From Sthenelais limicola (Eukaryota > Annelida > Polychaeta > Phyllodocida > Sigalionidae), in the NCBI GenBank assembly GCA_942159475.1, contig OW804102.1:26108873-26172872 (forward strand): a stretch of 64,000 bases of DNA, given 5' to 3'. Below are positions 9,662 to 21,561 of this stretch, in pieces. The notes under the pieces are model-generated. The model did no database searches. It was given only the letters and a program-made list of their open reading frames with translations, and was not told the DNA's origin. Numbering within the stretch: position 1 is the first letter of the stretch; each line of letters begins with the position of its first letter. A program made the translations under genes and the position numbers.

Positions 9662-10363
9662 GTAACATGACACAATTATATTCCCATTAGCTAACACGCC
9701 TTATTACCTAACACTGATAATGGTAATCCTCTAATAACAGATAGAGTACCTTCACAGGGTATCCCAGCCACTATGTGAGCGCTCTCTCAATAGTCAAGTT
9801 TCATTCATACAGCATCTGGTATACGAAGGAGAAAATCCACTTTAGCAGTTTCTAGATCTGATGGTACAATCAATGGATATGATTCAATCTATATCATTCA
9901 TAGAGATGGTACGAGAGAATCTCTGCGGTCAATATAAGCATAAATCTTTAAAAGAAATAAGATAAAGTTTGGATTTCGATATTAAGCAGAACGTCACTCT
10001 CCTACATGAATCTAAGCCAGCAGTAATATTTATGTATTCATTCATTTATGTATGTATGTATCGACTGAATAATTTACTATTACTGCAACTTTGAAAAGAA
10101 AATATATTAGATCCAGACACGGATCTATCAAATTCAAGATATATTATGTTAAAAAGTTATGTAAAGTTGGTCTTTAAGCCTTTAAAACTGGTCTAAAAAC
10201 ATTTTTATTCAAAGATTCATATATAGCTCAGGGTCCTTAAGAACAGTGACACTACCTGGAAACAAGGCACCCATCTTAACAATTTATCTTAATTTATTTA
10301 TATCCATTCTTTAATTATATTTAATCTCCATACATATTACATCACCTTATCCAAAGTCTGAAT

Positions 10364-10400
10364 CGTTTGAAGGGACTCTTTCATCTTTGGGCCTAGACTG
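10364..10400 (-). mobile_element. Subfamily A2 terminal fragment
   Basis: The fragment CGTTTGAAGGGACTCTTTCA continues to CTTTGGGCCTAGACTG, the reverse complement of the A2 left end. Nothing else of the element is visible upstream. Confidence 0.6.
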
Positions 10401-10857
10401 GAGATTCAAGCCTGAAGTTTAAGTGCCTATTTGAACCACATTCTGAGAGTCCAGCTTTAAGAGACATGACTACGTTTAAAAAGACAAATCCAGCTTACAT
10501 AGAGTAGATCCAAGTTTCAGACTGAGGTCCATAAGGCTTCATAGAGTGACTGCTCTTGGTCAATGCGAGCTGTCAATATAACGGAGAGGCTTTCCCAGTC
10601 ACACAGTGTAAGCCTTGAGCAATCAATGAGACTTACTTGTGACAGACCACCAAAAGCACTCTCTGCCTCTGCTTATTGATGATAAAAACTGGATAGCAGT
10701 AGTTATACATCAGATACTCTAAAATGGTTATTTTGATTTATTTCTGGGGAAGAAACTAAACTAATTAATTTGTAATATAAGGAACGTCAGAATTACCTGC
10801 TTATTTAGGTTAGAAAGGTTTATGAGCTAAACAAGTAGTTATCTTAGGGAGAGAACT

Positions 10858-11209
10858 ATTGGACAGAGAGGGAGAGAGAGAGAGAGAGGGAGACAGGGAG
10901 AGAGAGAGAGATAGAGAGAGGGGGGAGGGAGAGAGAGACAGAGGGAGTGAGAGACAGAGGAAGAGAGAGGAAGGGAGGGAGAGAGATAGAGAGAGAGGGA
11001 AGAGAGGGGGGCAGACGGAGAGAGAGAAGAGAGAGATAGAGATAGAGGGACACGCACACACACACACACACAGAGGTAGAGCGAGGAGAAGAAAGGACGA
11101 GGCAGAAAACAAAAAGACAAGAGACAGAGATAGGACAAAGACAGGTTAGGTAGAGACAGGAGGTATGAGAGAAAGAGAGAAGAGGAGAGAGAGAGGCCGA
11201 GTAAAAGTC

Positions 11210-11269
<60 letters not shown>

Positions 11270-11275
11270 GGACAG
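10858..11275 (+). repeat. (GA)n-rich low-complexity array
   Basis: More than 400 bp are purine-rich with GAGAGA cores, interrupted by a (CA)n stretch near 11051-11071 and ended by a G run at 11259-11271. The Ser/Leu-rich minus-strand and Arg/Glu-rich plus-strand open frames here are low-complexity artefacts. Confidence 0.9.
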
Positions 11276-11567
11276 AAAGAACACTGAGGACATTCACATG
11301 ACCGTCTAGATTGAGACCACTAATGGAGCTTTAATAGTAGGAAATGTCAAATCTAAAAGCGCCAGTCTAGCTTTTTAGACCGGATTTTCATCCAAACGTA
11401 ATTGGGATGTTCCATGGCCAATCCATCCTCCTAAAAGCTTTTCTTCATATTTTATTTCCTACTGGGTGATGGCTCTGGTTGCCATGGTAAAACAAGAATT
11501 GTGTCATGTGATCTAGATCCATGACACAATGAGAGATCATTGAGGGAAGATATAAGAGAACAGAAGA

Positions 11568-11834
11568 TTTTTATGCCATGATAGGTGTGCGTATCCACAA
11601 AAACATGGCCAGATTAGCCCATAGCATATGCATGCATGGATTTCACTAGCGCGGGCTGCTTTTTGAATGCAACCAATTTACAATGCTATTTTGATTGGTT
11701 GCGTAAATTTAGTTGCGCCAATCAATGACGCTCATCTGTAGGCGCTTGCTTTTGCCAAGTCGGAGAGTTGTGAGACATTAACTAAAGGTAAATAATGGTC
11801 AAATAACGCATAAATATATATCATGGCATAAAAA
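11568..11834. mobile_element. Putative MITE with TTTTTATGCCATGATA termini
   Basis: A perfect 16-bp inverted repeat, TTTTTATGCCATGATA (11568-11583) and TATCATGGCATAAAAA (11819-11834), bounds 267 bp. The interior contains ATTGGTTGCGTAAATTTAG and a partly complementary GCAACCAATTTAC, so it may fold further. No clear target duplication was found. It abuts the foldback at 11835-12001. Confidence 0.5.
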
Positions 11835-12001
11835 TAGAATTAAACTTGAGCTGCATATGCAACAATGCATTCACAAAACACTCGTGGCTTTTGGTGACTG
11901 TCGTTCACGTGTGCCTTCGGCACTTGTGAAAGAAAGTCACCAAAAGCCACTTGCGTTTTGTGAATACGTTGACGCATATGCCACTCGCGTTAAGTTCTAT
12001 C
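11835..12001. repeat. Long hairpin, about 80-bp arms and a 3-nt loop
   Basis: The left arm (ATAGAATTAAAC...GGCTTTTGGTGACT...GTGCC) and right arm (GGCAC...AGTCACCAAAAGCC...TTAAGTTCTAT) are reverse complements at roughly 80 percent, closing on TTC at 11916-11918. The central 23 bp around GTGGCTTTTGGTGACT are the best conserved. Confidence 0.8.
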
Positions 12002-13827
12002 TTAAGGTTTGTATTTTTGAGAAATGATTCAACTATATGTAAACTATTTTATATAGACTTTGTATATATATACTAAGTGGAGACGAAATATACTTGGTCT
12101 TACAGCAACGAGAATAAATAATTTAATTCTATTTGCATTGATTATGAGAATTTGGCTATTAAGTAGTCATAGAGCTGAGGGCCATCATCCATATTAATTA
12201 CCCTTGGGAACCTCGTCCACTGAGGCAACTCTCTGAGGTTATTTTTCTGCATTTAAACCATAAAATATTATGTAGCAACCGTTATATTTTGAAAAGGTAA
12301 CGTTCTTTATGTTGCAAAGGGCAATGACATGGGAGACTGTTGGGAAGCAGTGAAATATAGCCCGGAGACCTGTCCTAGGAAGAACATCCCAGTTTATGAA
12401 ACGATCCCAATTTTATCTTTCTTTTTCTTACAACTGTTACAACTATTATGTCCAAGAGCGAAGGTAGTAGGAGGAGAACGTTGCGTATTATTGTTGATGC
12501 TATGTGATGTACTTTCTTACTATAAAAGCCCAGATTGCACGAAAAGGAAATACTGCAAAATCAAAATCAAAATCCTATTCAAGTTGCGAGAAACTATGGG
12601 ATAGGTGGCGACCCCTGCCTCAGGGCGTCGGTAGCTCCAATACTCATAAACCCACTTAAGTCCTTCTTCCCCCACCCCTACAACTCACTACCACATAAAC
12701 CATTTTTAATGTAATTTAATGCAAAGGGTTTCAATATAAGCTACCTTGATGTAATTTAAGTAGTAATATAAAGTGCATTGGCAAATAGAACGTATCACTA
12801 ATTCATGTTAATCTTTGTCAATAAAAACCTTTTACAAAAAATGATTTTCCTTTTTTTCTAATACCAATGCTACCACCTGCCTCAATGCATTCATTATCAT
12901 CAACTTTTATTATATAATAAACTTTTCTTTCTCTTAATTTTTCATATATCACATGCGATGGGTAAATGTTTTTGGAATGTATAACACAGAAACCCAATCT
13001 TACAGCATGAAAGGTGTCAAGACGAGAAACTTATTGAGCCACAGAAAAAAAGAACAATTACAGACTTGGGTGCATTTCTAGAGCCCCCTGGTGGGAATGT
13101 AATAACTACACATGTGGGCTGAGTAATGATGCCCTCTGGTGGTTATATATGACAATGTATTGCCCTCACCCCCCGCTAGGGGCATACGCCATCCGGCATT
13201 AATATACAGAAGATGGGCTCAGAAAATCCAAATTCCTAAGGGGAAAAAGAGTTAGAAGCTTATTTTATTTATATTGGATTATATTGTAAGAGTCTGTGAC
13301 ACAGTTAATCAAACTATATTATCATACATTTCATTCTGACGTGTTTTGTCATTTTTAATCATATTTAGATGGAATTTAACGATAAGTTTGTTTGTAAGTG
13401 GTTTGTAATCGCATAATCTATCTATATATCTTTTGATATGTATTTCTTGGTTCTCATGATTGAGAATATAGATGTCAGTCTAAATTGAGCTTAAATAAAA
13501 TTATTTAGAAAAAAAAAGTGTTTATCAGTCGGCCAAGGAGTGCAAATGTATATATCATTGTGAGTGATGAAGACACGAGCAATCATTCACACATTTACAT
13601 CACCACTGCCATGTTTAAATGATGCAATTACCTTGTGCGGTGATTCCCCTTAACATAGTTTACATGCATTTACGAGATTAACAAGCGCCTTCGCTTCTTC
13701 AAGAAGAACATGACTCTGCAGAAATCACATGTTTTCTGCAAACAAAATACAATGTGTGGTCCTGCATGTTGCAGATGTGATACCTAGCTAAGTGGCGAAA
13801 TACTATTCTGATTATATCTGTTTGTCT
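12002..13827. other. Intergenic or intronic, no recognisable gene
   Basis: AT-rich sequence with no frame over 91 codons and no family I recognise. It ends in a retroelement-like 3' tail near 13470-13519. GGTGGCGACCCCTGCC at 12604 resembles a tRNA-primer type sequence, but no LTR is apparent. Confidence 0.5.
13484..13519 (+). repeat. Retroelement-type poly(A) 3' end
   Basis: The string AATAAAATTATTTAG followed by nine A residues resembles two other sites in the window, 21174-21206 and 59664-59697. A shared AATAAAATTATTT plus A tail suggests 3' ends of one non-LTR or SINE family. Confidence 0.4.
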
Positions 13828-13898
13828 CAGTCAGGTTCAGAAGGCAGTTTTGGACCCCTAAGTTTGAGGGGTCATTAACACTTTTAGCCTTAGTCTTA
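13828..13898 (+). repeat. Dispersed repeat E, copy 1
   Basis: About 70 bp from CAGTCAGGTTCAGAAGGCAG through GACCCCTAAGTTTGAGGGGTC to TTTTAGCCTTAGTCT. It is nearly identical, in inverted orientation, to 20432-20500. The core GACCCCTAA..TTAGGGGTC is self-complementary. Confidence 0.75.
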
Positions 13899-14526
13899 GC
13901 CTTGGCTGGATGTGGAATCGAGGAATGTCGTCTGGACCTGATTGGTCTAGTCCATATGCCCATGTGTGTGTAAAATTATATGTGTGCATCTTAAAAAACA
14001 AATATCCATCTGCTGGAAAATGGAAATATCAAACATTGTGAAAGCCTTGAAAGCTGTTGATGGGTACATATATCTTACCTCCTTTACCACCATGAACACC
14101 ATTGTACAGAGAAGTATCAAGGAAACACGACTCACCTACAAAATAGAAAAATATTTATTATTGCCATTATCATTACAGGTATTACAAGTGGATTTACATG
14201 GTTATAAGTAACAATTCTAACATCGTGTTACTATCTATAAGCCAGTGAGAAGTCATGTTTATGTGGGTTTTCACAAGTGTTCTGACCATAATGTTGCCAT
14301 CTATAGAGAGCCTGAGAGTGATTAGTTCCATGGCCGTGAGGAGATAAGCACTGATGATGCATTGTGGGAGAATGCCTCCATTTCCCGCTGGGAGGCTAAA
14401 TAGTGTACATTTCACTAGTAGATAGAGGATGGCCAGGTAATATACGGGAGAAGAGGAATAAGACAAGAAATAGACCGGCGCTAGATTATACAGGGATGAA
14501 AATGGGGTCATGCAGGGTTTGTGTTA

Positions 14527-14580
14527 GTAGCCGGGATCCGAGGAAAAATCCTCGCCTACTTTCCTCAGCTGCCCGGCTAC
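14527..14580. repeat. Nested inverted repeat (GTAGCCGGG ... CCCGGCTAC)
   Basis: The outer 9-bp arms GTAGCCGGG and CCCGGCTAC enclose a perfect 6-bp hairpin CGAGGA-AAAA-TCCTCG. The structure is compact and GC-rich in an AT-rich background. No tRNA-type internal promoter boxes were seen. Confidence 0.55.
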
Positions 14581-14806
14581 TCTGTGACCATTTAAAAAAA
14601 AAAAAGTCTATATATAGCATCTGGACCTCTCTGAACTTACATTGTACCTATAATTAATCAGTGTTCCCGAAAAGTTTTCATAGATGTAGGCCAGCCTCAT
14701 GCAAGCCATTTGTCATAGACACAAGCCATTTTTTAATATTGGCAAACTAGCATAATTTAGATTTTTAGCTGGCTACAGTACTTTTTATGGTCGGGCTCGG
14801 CGGGCT

Positions 14807-14830
14807 CCCCCCCCCCCCCCCCCCCCCCCC
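14807..14830 (+). repeat. Poly-C run (24)
   Basis: An uninterrupted C homopolymer, preceded by GGTCGGGCTCGGCGGGCT. It is the longest homopolymer in the window. Confidence 0.85.
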
Positions 14831-15284
14831 GACACCTCAATTCATTTTCAATGATTTATAGAATTACTTGAGGCCATGAATTGATTATATTTGTAACATA
14901 TCGTCATGTAGGCAATTGTTATATTTTGATTGGAATTTTTGTCAATCTCCTCGAGAAAACCTTTTAAAATAACGTTTTCAAAACGTAATTTAAATATTGT
15001 GCATAAGAATCTCAAAACAATACTACACCAGACAAAGATATTAATAATTACAGGCTGCAAGCATCTTTATTTTACTTATTTTTTCATGACCCCCACAGAC
15101 CAGGGGTCTGTATTAGAGATAGGCTTTTTAAACAGGTCTTGGCTTATAAACAGGCCACTACGGTAATGACATTTGTGATGTGTCACAAGAAAATGAGTCA
15201 CAAAAAAATAAATTTCGAGATATCATATTTAAAAAGATGAGACCAAGCAGACTCTAATGTTAGTAAACATTATGATAGCTAAAA

Positions 15285-15378
15285 GTGTTTATATATTTTA
15301 AGTTTGATATTTTTATTTTTGAAAAAATTTGCAATATCTCTGGGTGGACATTTACCAGTAAAGTGGCTAAATATACTC
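15285..15378 (+). repeat. Dispersed repeat F, copy 1
   Basis: The stretch containing TTTGCAATATCTCTGGGTGG and AGTGGCTAAATATACTC is matched in reverse complement at 34935-35030 (GAGTATATTTAGCTG, GTCCACCCAGAAATATTGC). Only these two copies were noticed, and no terminal structure is evident. Confidence 0.6.
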
Positions 15379-15834
15379 TATAAAATTACCTTAGAAATGC
15401 AATGATATATTTTATTACACTTTCTTGAAATTTAGTACATGTATGCATGCAACGAAAAGAAGCCTTAGGCACCCCAAATATGAAAACATTCCTTCCTGCA
15501 AAGACATCTTGGGAAAAAACACTTTGAAAAATATCAATTTTGCGACTTCTGGCTCATTTTCCTGAAACACAATTTATTACCCATTTCTATGACCAGAAAC
15601 AGTCCATATATACTAACGTTTCAGATACATTATATTTTTACTTATGTTTGCCCTTAAGTTTTAACAGGTGACAAATAGTTTGAAAAAGTGCAGATATACT
15701 ATCATAATCATTTCGCACGTCCCGTTCAGGAAATTATGTATATTTTTCTGACCAATCTTACAGCAATAATCAGCTCAAAAGTAATTAAAATTGGCTTCAG
15801 ACTTCACCAATTTGCTTCTAATTTTTCTAAATTT

Positions 15835-16135
15835 CCTGGGGGAGCCCCCCCCCCCCCCCACGACCCCCACCAGCAAGGGGGACACCCCCTCTTGCACTCT
15901 CCAACTTTTTAAATTCGCCATTCTGACAGCAATTGTACATTTCTGGGCGACCTTACCTATATATACATGAAGTGGAAAATGTATAAAATGTTAACTCTGA
16001 AATCTTTATGGAAATTATGATGATAATACACCAGAAGGCACCATTCTTCATGTAAAATTCAAAAATTTTCTGGGGGTGGCCCCCCATACCCCCCCAGCAG
16101 GAGGGGCCTCCCCTCCCACACCCTCCCCGACGCTG
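15835..16135 (+). repeat. Two related GC-rich CTGGGGG-CCCCCC segments
   Basis: TTCCTGGGGGAGCCCCCC near 15832 and TTTCTGGGGGTGGCCCCCC near 16066 are each followed by an ACCCCC..CAGCA(A/G)G block and a CT-rich stretch ending CTCC. The similarity suggests two copies of a short GC-rich module embedded in AT-rich flanks. The open frames across the second copy show no known domain. Confidence 0.4.
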
Positions 16136-16512
16136 TGCAAGGCACAGCGCTGTGAGGCCCAGAGGGCCTCAAAACAGAAATGGCCCCCTACTACCATGCA
16201 AATCCCCCCTACTCCAAACCTTAACAAAAACCCTGTCATGGCAAAAATACTGAAATATTTCTGGGAAGGAGAAATAGACATCGGTGCCATGTGTGCCCAC
16301 CAAACGAAGTGATCTTGGTCATTTTAATTTTTGAACATTTCGACGAAATTTGGTAAAGCAAATTTTGTGACTTTTTTTTTTAATTTTGGGATTTTTTAAT
16401 ATTAGGTAAAAAAATACTGGAATTTGGTGGAAATTCAACAATTCTAGTAAGATCTCAAAAATACTGATTTCAGTCGAATTACTTAAGGCTTTCACCCCTG
16501 TGGATATATCAT

Positions 16513-16660
16513 CAGTCTAGGCTCAGAGCTGACAGTCCCTCCAAACTGAGGGAAAGTCCCTCGCTCCAAACAACAAAATGTCATCCATCATTCTATTAGG
16601 ACGCTTACTCCAGGGCCAGGAAAGCCATTAGTGAAGTAGGCGTCCAATCACTGACAAATA
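16513..16660 (+). mobile_element. Family A element, right end missing
   Basis: The left terminus CAGTCTAGGCTCAGAGCTGA is intact. The interior continues through GAGGGAAAGTCCCTCGCTCC, ATTAGGACGCTTACTCCAGG and GAAGTAGGCGTCCAATCACT, then similarity stops before the TATCTGATCTGAG block. Confidence 0.7.
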
Positions 16661-17890
16661 AGTTAAGAATGCTTAACTTATTGAGAGACACTGACCATTT
16701 TAGCTTGTTTCTGGAAGACGAGATTTTATTCTGAAGTGTACTACTTATTTTGTACCATGTAATCTTGCAAAATAAATAATCCAATATAATGTATTATCAT
16801 ATAATGGCCTCTGTTCCCTGCACAAGCAGGGACGAATAGTATCTCTAATTGCCAATAGATGCTATAAATGCCTTATCTCAATTCGATTGCACCATTTAAA
16901 ACTTTATATATCTATGTAATCTAAACATGTTCTATCCATGTATACATAAAGTCTCAGCACCAATTAACCCAGGCCCAGTTCTCCACCAAATGCGCCCTCT
17001 GCTGGGAGATTAATTAGGTCTCCCTGACCTCTGATCATGTATGGCCTAGTGACCTAGTTAGGCAGGGGATCCAGAGGATCTAGATGATCATGGGGAGGGG
17101 GGGGGGGGAGAGGAAGGTTGTTTACGTAGAGGGCTATGTATAGTACACCACACACTGCTGGGAAGGCTGACCAGGAGATTGGAGAGTGAATGGTCAGACG
17201 GTGGCCAGATTATGTCTGGACAATGGTCAAGTCTATGATGTACTAGTTACTAGAGGAGCATAAAACAGAGTTGATGGAAATGTATTTGTTGACATATCAT
17301 ATATATATATAAATAAAACTTACTTGCATATCATAAATAAAAACTAACACTTAACAACTTCCCTTACCAACAGATTTAAAACGGAGATTTTTTGATTTTT
17401 TGTTTACAAATAAAATCATGAAATATGGGAATCATAGATAAGTAAGAAATAATTGGTATCTAATAAAATATAGGGAAAAGACCTAATAGACCAAGTGGGC
17501 AAAATAAGATATTCAAGTCATGGATTCAACACTTTGGCAATAGAATAACTATTAAATAACCAGCTGCACAAGGAACAAAACAAATTTTTACTAATGCAAC
17601 TAAAATTTAGACCAACAAAGATTTACTGATAGAAATGGAAAACCCTAGATTTCTATGTCAGAGGTAGAAGTGAAAGGGCTTGACTGGAGATATATACAGT
17701 AGGTCAGCTTTTGTGGAGGGATGGATTTAGAGGTAAGCCCTTGGTGCAGACAGATACTGGTCTCTGACTCTGTTGTTGTTATATCCATACTTAAGAGTCC
17801 AGATTAGATCATAGAAATGGTGAAAGGGAGAGGTGGGGCACTGACAGAGTGGGATATAGTGGGAGGGATTATTGTGGACGGGCTGGGAAG
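16661..17890. other. No recognisable gene
   Basis: AT-rich DNA with a 13-base G run near 17096, a short (TA)n run near 17297 and no informative frame. It leads into the GA array that follows. Confidence 0.5.
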
Positions 17891-17894
17891 AGAG

Positions 17895-18021
17895 GAGAAC
17901 GTGGGAGAGGGAGAGAGAATGAGAGAGAATGAGAGAGATAGAGAGAGGGGGAGGGAGAGAGAAGGAGAGATAGAGAGGGGGGAGGGAGAGGGAGAGAGAG
18001 AGAGGGAAAGAGAGCAGAAAG

Positions 18022-18071
<50 letters not shown>

Positions 18072-18200
18072 CAGGGAGAGCAGGGAGAGCAAGGAGAGCA
18101 GAGAGAGCAGGGACAGAGAGACAGAAAGAAGAGAGGGGCGAAACAGAGGCAAACAGACCGAGAAAAGAGGCAGGGAGATACAGAGACGGGGACAGGATTA
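17895..18200 (+). repeat. (GA)n-rich low-complexity array
   Basis: Purine-rich GAGAGA sequence including an uninterrupted (GA)n of about 40 bp near 18025-18060, then GCAGGGAGA-type 9-bp repeats near 18070-18115. The long Ser/Leu and Arg/Glu frames across it are artefacts. Confidence 0.9.
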
Positions 18201-18597
18201 GAATAATGAGAATAATGATATTGATTCTGGTTGATTAGAGTAAAGTGTTCATGAGAGGAGGTAGGAGGGAAGGCATAGGGATAGAGATATGTGTGAGTGT
18301 ACATTGATAAGCTATCGGTATGGGAGGAGGCTAAATGTAGTATAATGATTCAATGATAGGTAATCAGTAGTAATGATAGAGATAAAGCCTCCCCCTCCTC
18401 TTACTACTATCTCTCATATAAATACACACTCATGCCAATATAGAGAGAATGGAACGATTAGCAGGGTTAGCGAGTTTCATTCACTATTTATCATATTATG
18501 CTCTTCGCAAAGAGAAATACTGATACATGTATATATTATTAAAACTGTATCTAAAAGTTAAAAGAAAACTCATATGGAATGTGTCCAATATGAATAA

Positions 18598-18637
18598 TAT
18601 TATTGCACTCCTCAGATAGCATGGGTGTGTGATAAAG
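18598..18637 (+). repeat. Dispersed repeat J, copy 1
   Basis: TATTGCACTCCTCAGATAGC followed by ATGGGTGTGTGATAA matches 38118-38160 (TATTGCACCCCTCAAACAGC, ATGTACGTGTGATAA) at about 80 percent over 40 bp. The copy is short, so the assignment is tentative. Confidence 0.4.
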
Positions 18638-19289
18638 ATGTTTATAGGCAGGCAAATATAGTGCATATCGTATATTCACATGGAAGATCATGGATTTCAT
18701 TTGAAGTTATTTTTTCATCGGTCACCAATGAAAGCCCATTATTACCAATAAACTACCATAGGTTTACAGAAAACAGTTCCTTAGAGAACTTCATTACCAA
18801 TATAAAATGCACTTGAAATTGGCTATAATAAAGTTCTTGAGATTCTTCAATGCTTTTTTCAACGACTATTAACCGATTCAATTGCATCCATATATATGCA
18901 AACGAGTCCCACTATCTGAGACTATAAGACTATCTGAGAACAAATATCCCCTACCTAATTAAAAAGACACCAAATATAATTTACCCATTAAAATCCTTCA
19001 CTGAAATCCCCCGAGGGTATCCCCTCACACTTGATAATGGATTTATCTAGAAATAATAGACTAGTCTGTGTCATACCTTACCCCTATTTCTATTTGTACA
19101 ATAGGGGAGTTGCATGTCTCATTAAGCATGTCCGTTACAGTGCATGCTGGGAGGGAGTCAGTTCAAATCTGACATCCAAATACTTAGCAACATTTTCATC
19201 GAAAATTGCAAGAATGCTTTCACCAAGATCATGGCTTGTATAAATGGTCTATGAAACCAAATGCATGATGAGAAAGGTGGGGACTTGTG

Positions 19290-19372
19290 TCATGGGAACA
19301 TGTAAAAAACATGGATATTGACATTAGAGCATTGATAAATATCACATGCTGAACATGGCATGTTTTCTATAG
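19290..19372 (+). repeat. Dispersed repeat G, copy 1
   Basis: GGAACATGTAAAAAACATGG, GATATTGACATTAGAGCA, TGATAAATATCACATGCTGA and CATGGCATGTTTTCTAT align in order with 21236-21316. Both copies have the same orientation. Confidence 0.7.
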
Positions 19373-20431
19373 ATTTTAGACAGTGCCATTAGTCCCATTA
19401 TTCCATGCGAATCAAGATTCAAAATGGCGGCTATGCAAGTCCCCTGTTGAATTAAATCACTATAGTCACGAAGCGTATCAAGAAAATGTCCTGACCTTTG
19501 GAAAGGTTTGTGTCTGATTGCTGTGCTCAAAAAATTAAAGTCACATCATTTGATATTTTCAAAACACTGCTGTACCTAAACTCATCTGAAAAGGAATCAT
19601 TAAAAGGGCAATTTAAATGTCTGTAAAATAAATGTACTTTCAGTAGTTTCCAACTATTATTTTTTCACTGTGAATGTCAACCGTTGAACATAAAACCAAC
19701 AGACTGCCACTAGCAACCATTTCAAGTAAAATCTAGAGAAATGAAAGGGTACATTTAAAATAAATAATGTGAATTAATTAATTGATAAATTCTTGAACAA
19801 ACAATCACTATCAAAATCTTCAGACAATAATTAATGATTTTGGACATGTCTGCTTCAGTTTTTGTAGAGGATCCAATTTTCTCTTTTCCCAATTAGATTT
19901 TCAAACCTTTTTTCCCCGTCTTATTGATAACGCTACATAGGGACTATAGTATAACTATTTTCCCATATATTAAAGGACAATAAGACCCCCACCCCATAAG
20001 TATATCTTTATATTGTATTTGGGAATGACCTTTATTTAACTCTATGCATTATGGCTGTTGTAAATGACTTATTGTATTTATTCAATAAACAGAGCTTCGT
20101 AGGAGGCTCCAAACATTATTGGAAATAGTACACTAGCACGATACAGTTAATGGGAGATTGACCATGCCAGCCAGACTATCATCACACAATCATCACGAAA
20201 CAATTTCATCAGTGTGCTGCATTTTGAACCATGTTCCAAGTTTATATGAATTTTGGCATAGTTTAAGTCAATATAACTCCCTCTATGCATTGACCTCAGG
20301 GTACTCATGTAATGGTTCGGTCATTCTATGCCAAAAGCCAGGAGTAAAAAATGAAGTTTTTCACAAGTACAAACAAGAATGTTTCACTCAAATCCTTTGT
20401 CTTACTAGTTAGATATAGATAGTACAGGTAT

Positions 20432-20500
20432 AGACTAAGGCTAAAAGTGTTAATGACCCCTAAAACTTAGGGGTCCAAAACTGCCTTCTGAACCTGACTG
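20432..20500 (-). repeat. Dispersed repeat E, copy 2 (inverted)
   Basis: The reverse complement matches 13828-13898 with about one substitution in 70 bp, including GTTTTGGACCCCTAAG and CATTAACACTTTTAGCC. This is the most similar repeat pair seen in the window. Confidence 0.75.
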
Positions 20501-21173
20501 TACAAATACTGATAAGTTGCATCCATGGAACGAATTAAAACAGATCAAATAACTGTAACTATGGTTAACAGTAGCTATCACAGAAAAAAGCTGGTCATCG
20601 CGATATTTGGAGAAAATGTCACATTTTCCAGCGCTGGTAGGTATAGGTATAGGTATAGGATGTTTGTATCGACGACATACCACCAGAACTATACAAGTAT
20701 AAGAAAATATGGGATTCAACATAGGATACAATTGCCTTGGGTTGTTGGTTTTGGCATAACTCGATTCATAAATTTAAAAACTTTGAAGCAAGATTAATCA
20801 AATCCTAAGATAAACACATTCCTACATTACTCAATATCGTGAGGGACAAACTGTGCTGTTGAAAGTCCCCTCGATAAAATCGGTTATGGCTTAAAGGAAA
20901 GTGTTGGTTAAATTACACACACTATCTGAGCCATTTACGTGTAGGGGAAAGTAATTTTTTAAGCTATTTTTGTCCAAGCTCTTGTTTGCTCTTAGAGCAG
21001 AATCAGTACATACTGGTGATAAAAAGGACTTGTTGTAACTTGTTAAAATATGAATTTGTATAAATAACAATATTGGTAACTGCAACTCTCACCACTTAAT
21101 ATAATAGATTAATTTCAGGACACAACGAAAACCACATTTATATGTGGGCGTCTAACTGTCAATATACCTACCT

Positions 21174-21206
21174 GAATAAAATTATTTGAAAAAAAAAAAA
21201 AAAAAA
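21174..21206 (+). repeat. Poly(A)-tailed retroelement-type 3' end
   Basis: CCTGAATAAAATTATTTG is followed by a run of about 18 A. It shares AATAAAATTATTT plus A tail with sites near 13494 and 59671. Confidence 0.45.
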
Positions 21207-21235
21207 TGAATGATTGGAAAGATGATGGTTTGAGT

Positions 21236-21316
21236 TATGGAAACATGTATAACACATGGATATTGACATAGGAGCACCGATAAATACTCCATGCTAAACA
21301 TGGTATATTTTCTATT
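21236..21316 (+). repeat. Dispersed repeat G, copy 2
   Basis: GGAAACATGTATAACACATG, GGATATTGACATAGGAGCAC, GATAAATACTCCATGCTAAA and CATGGTATATTTTCTAT match copy 1 at 19290-19372. It begins about 30 bp after the poly(A) at 21189-21206. Confidence 0.7.
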
Positions 21317-21532
21317 CTATACATGTACTACACTTTCCTGAATCAACTTCATAATAAAACTGAACTAAACTCAAGTGCCCATATGATAAGTCTCACGAAC
21401 CAATACAGCTTTATTACAAGCTGCAAGCTTGCCTTGGGCTTGGTACAATCTAATAAAGTGAACTGGTGCAAACTCTGGTATGGCTGGGTTTGGTTAGACA
21501 AGAACAGCCAGATGCCTCCGATCCTAGGCCGA

Positions 21533-21561
21533 AGCATTCAGAAATGTACAATTCGCCTTTA
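21533..21561 (+). mobile_element. Family B left-arm fragment
   Basis: CATTCAGAAATGTACAATTC GCCTTTA is the inner part of the B left arm. It is cut off exactly where CAGTCTAGG of the next element begins, so the A-type element probably inserted into, or recombined with, a B copy. Confidence 0.5.

Noticed and set aside
10810..11293. Long Ser/Leu-rich and Arg/Glu-rich open frames
   Set aside because: They translate (GA)n/(CT)n repeats in several frames at once. The same happens at 17727-18304, 50524-51051 and 60085-60850.
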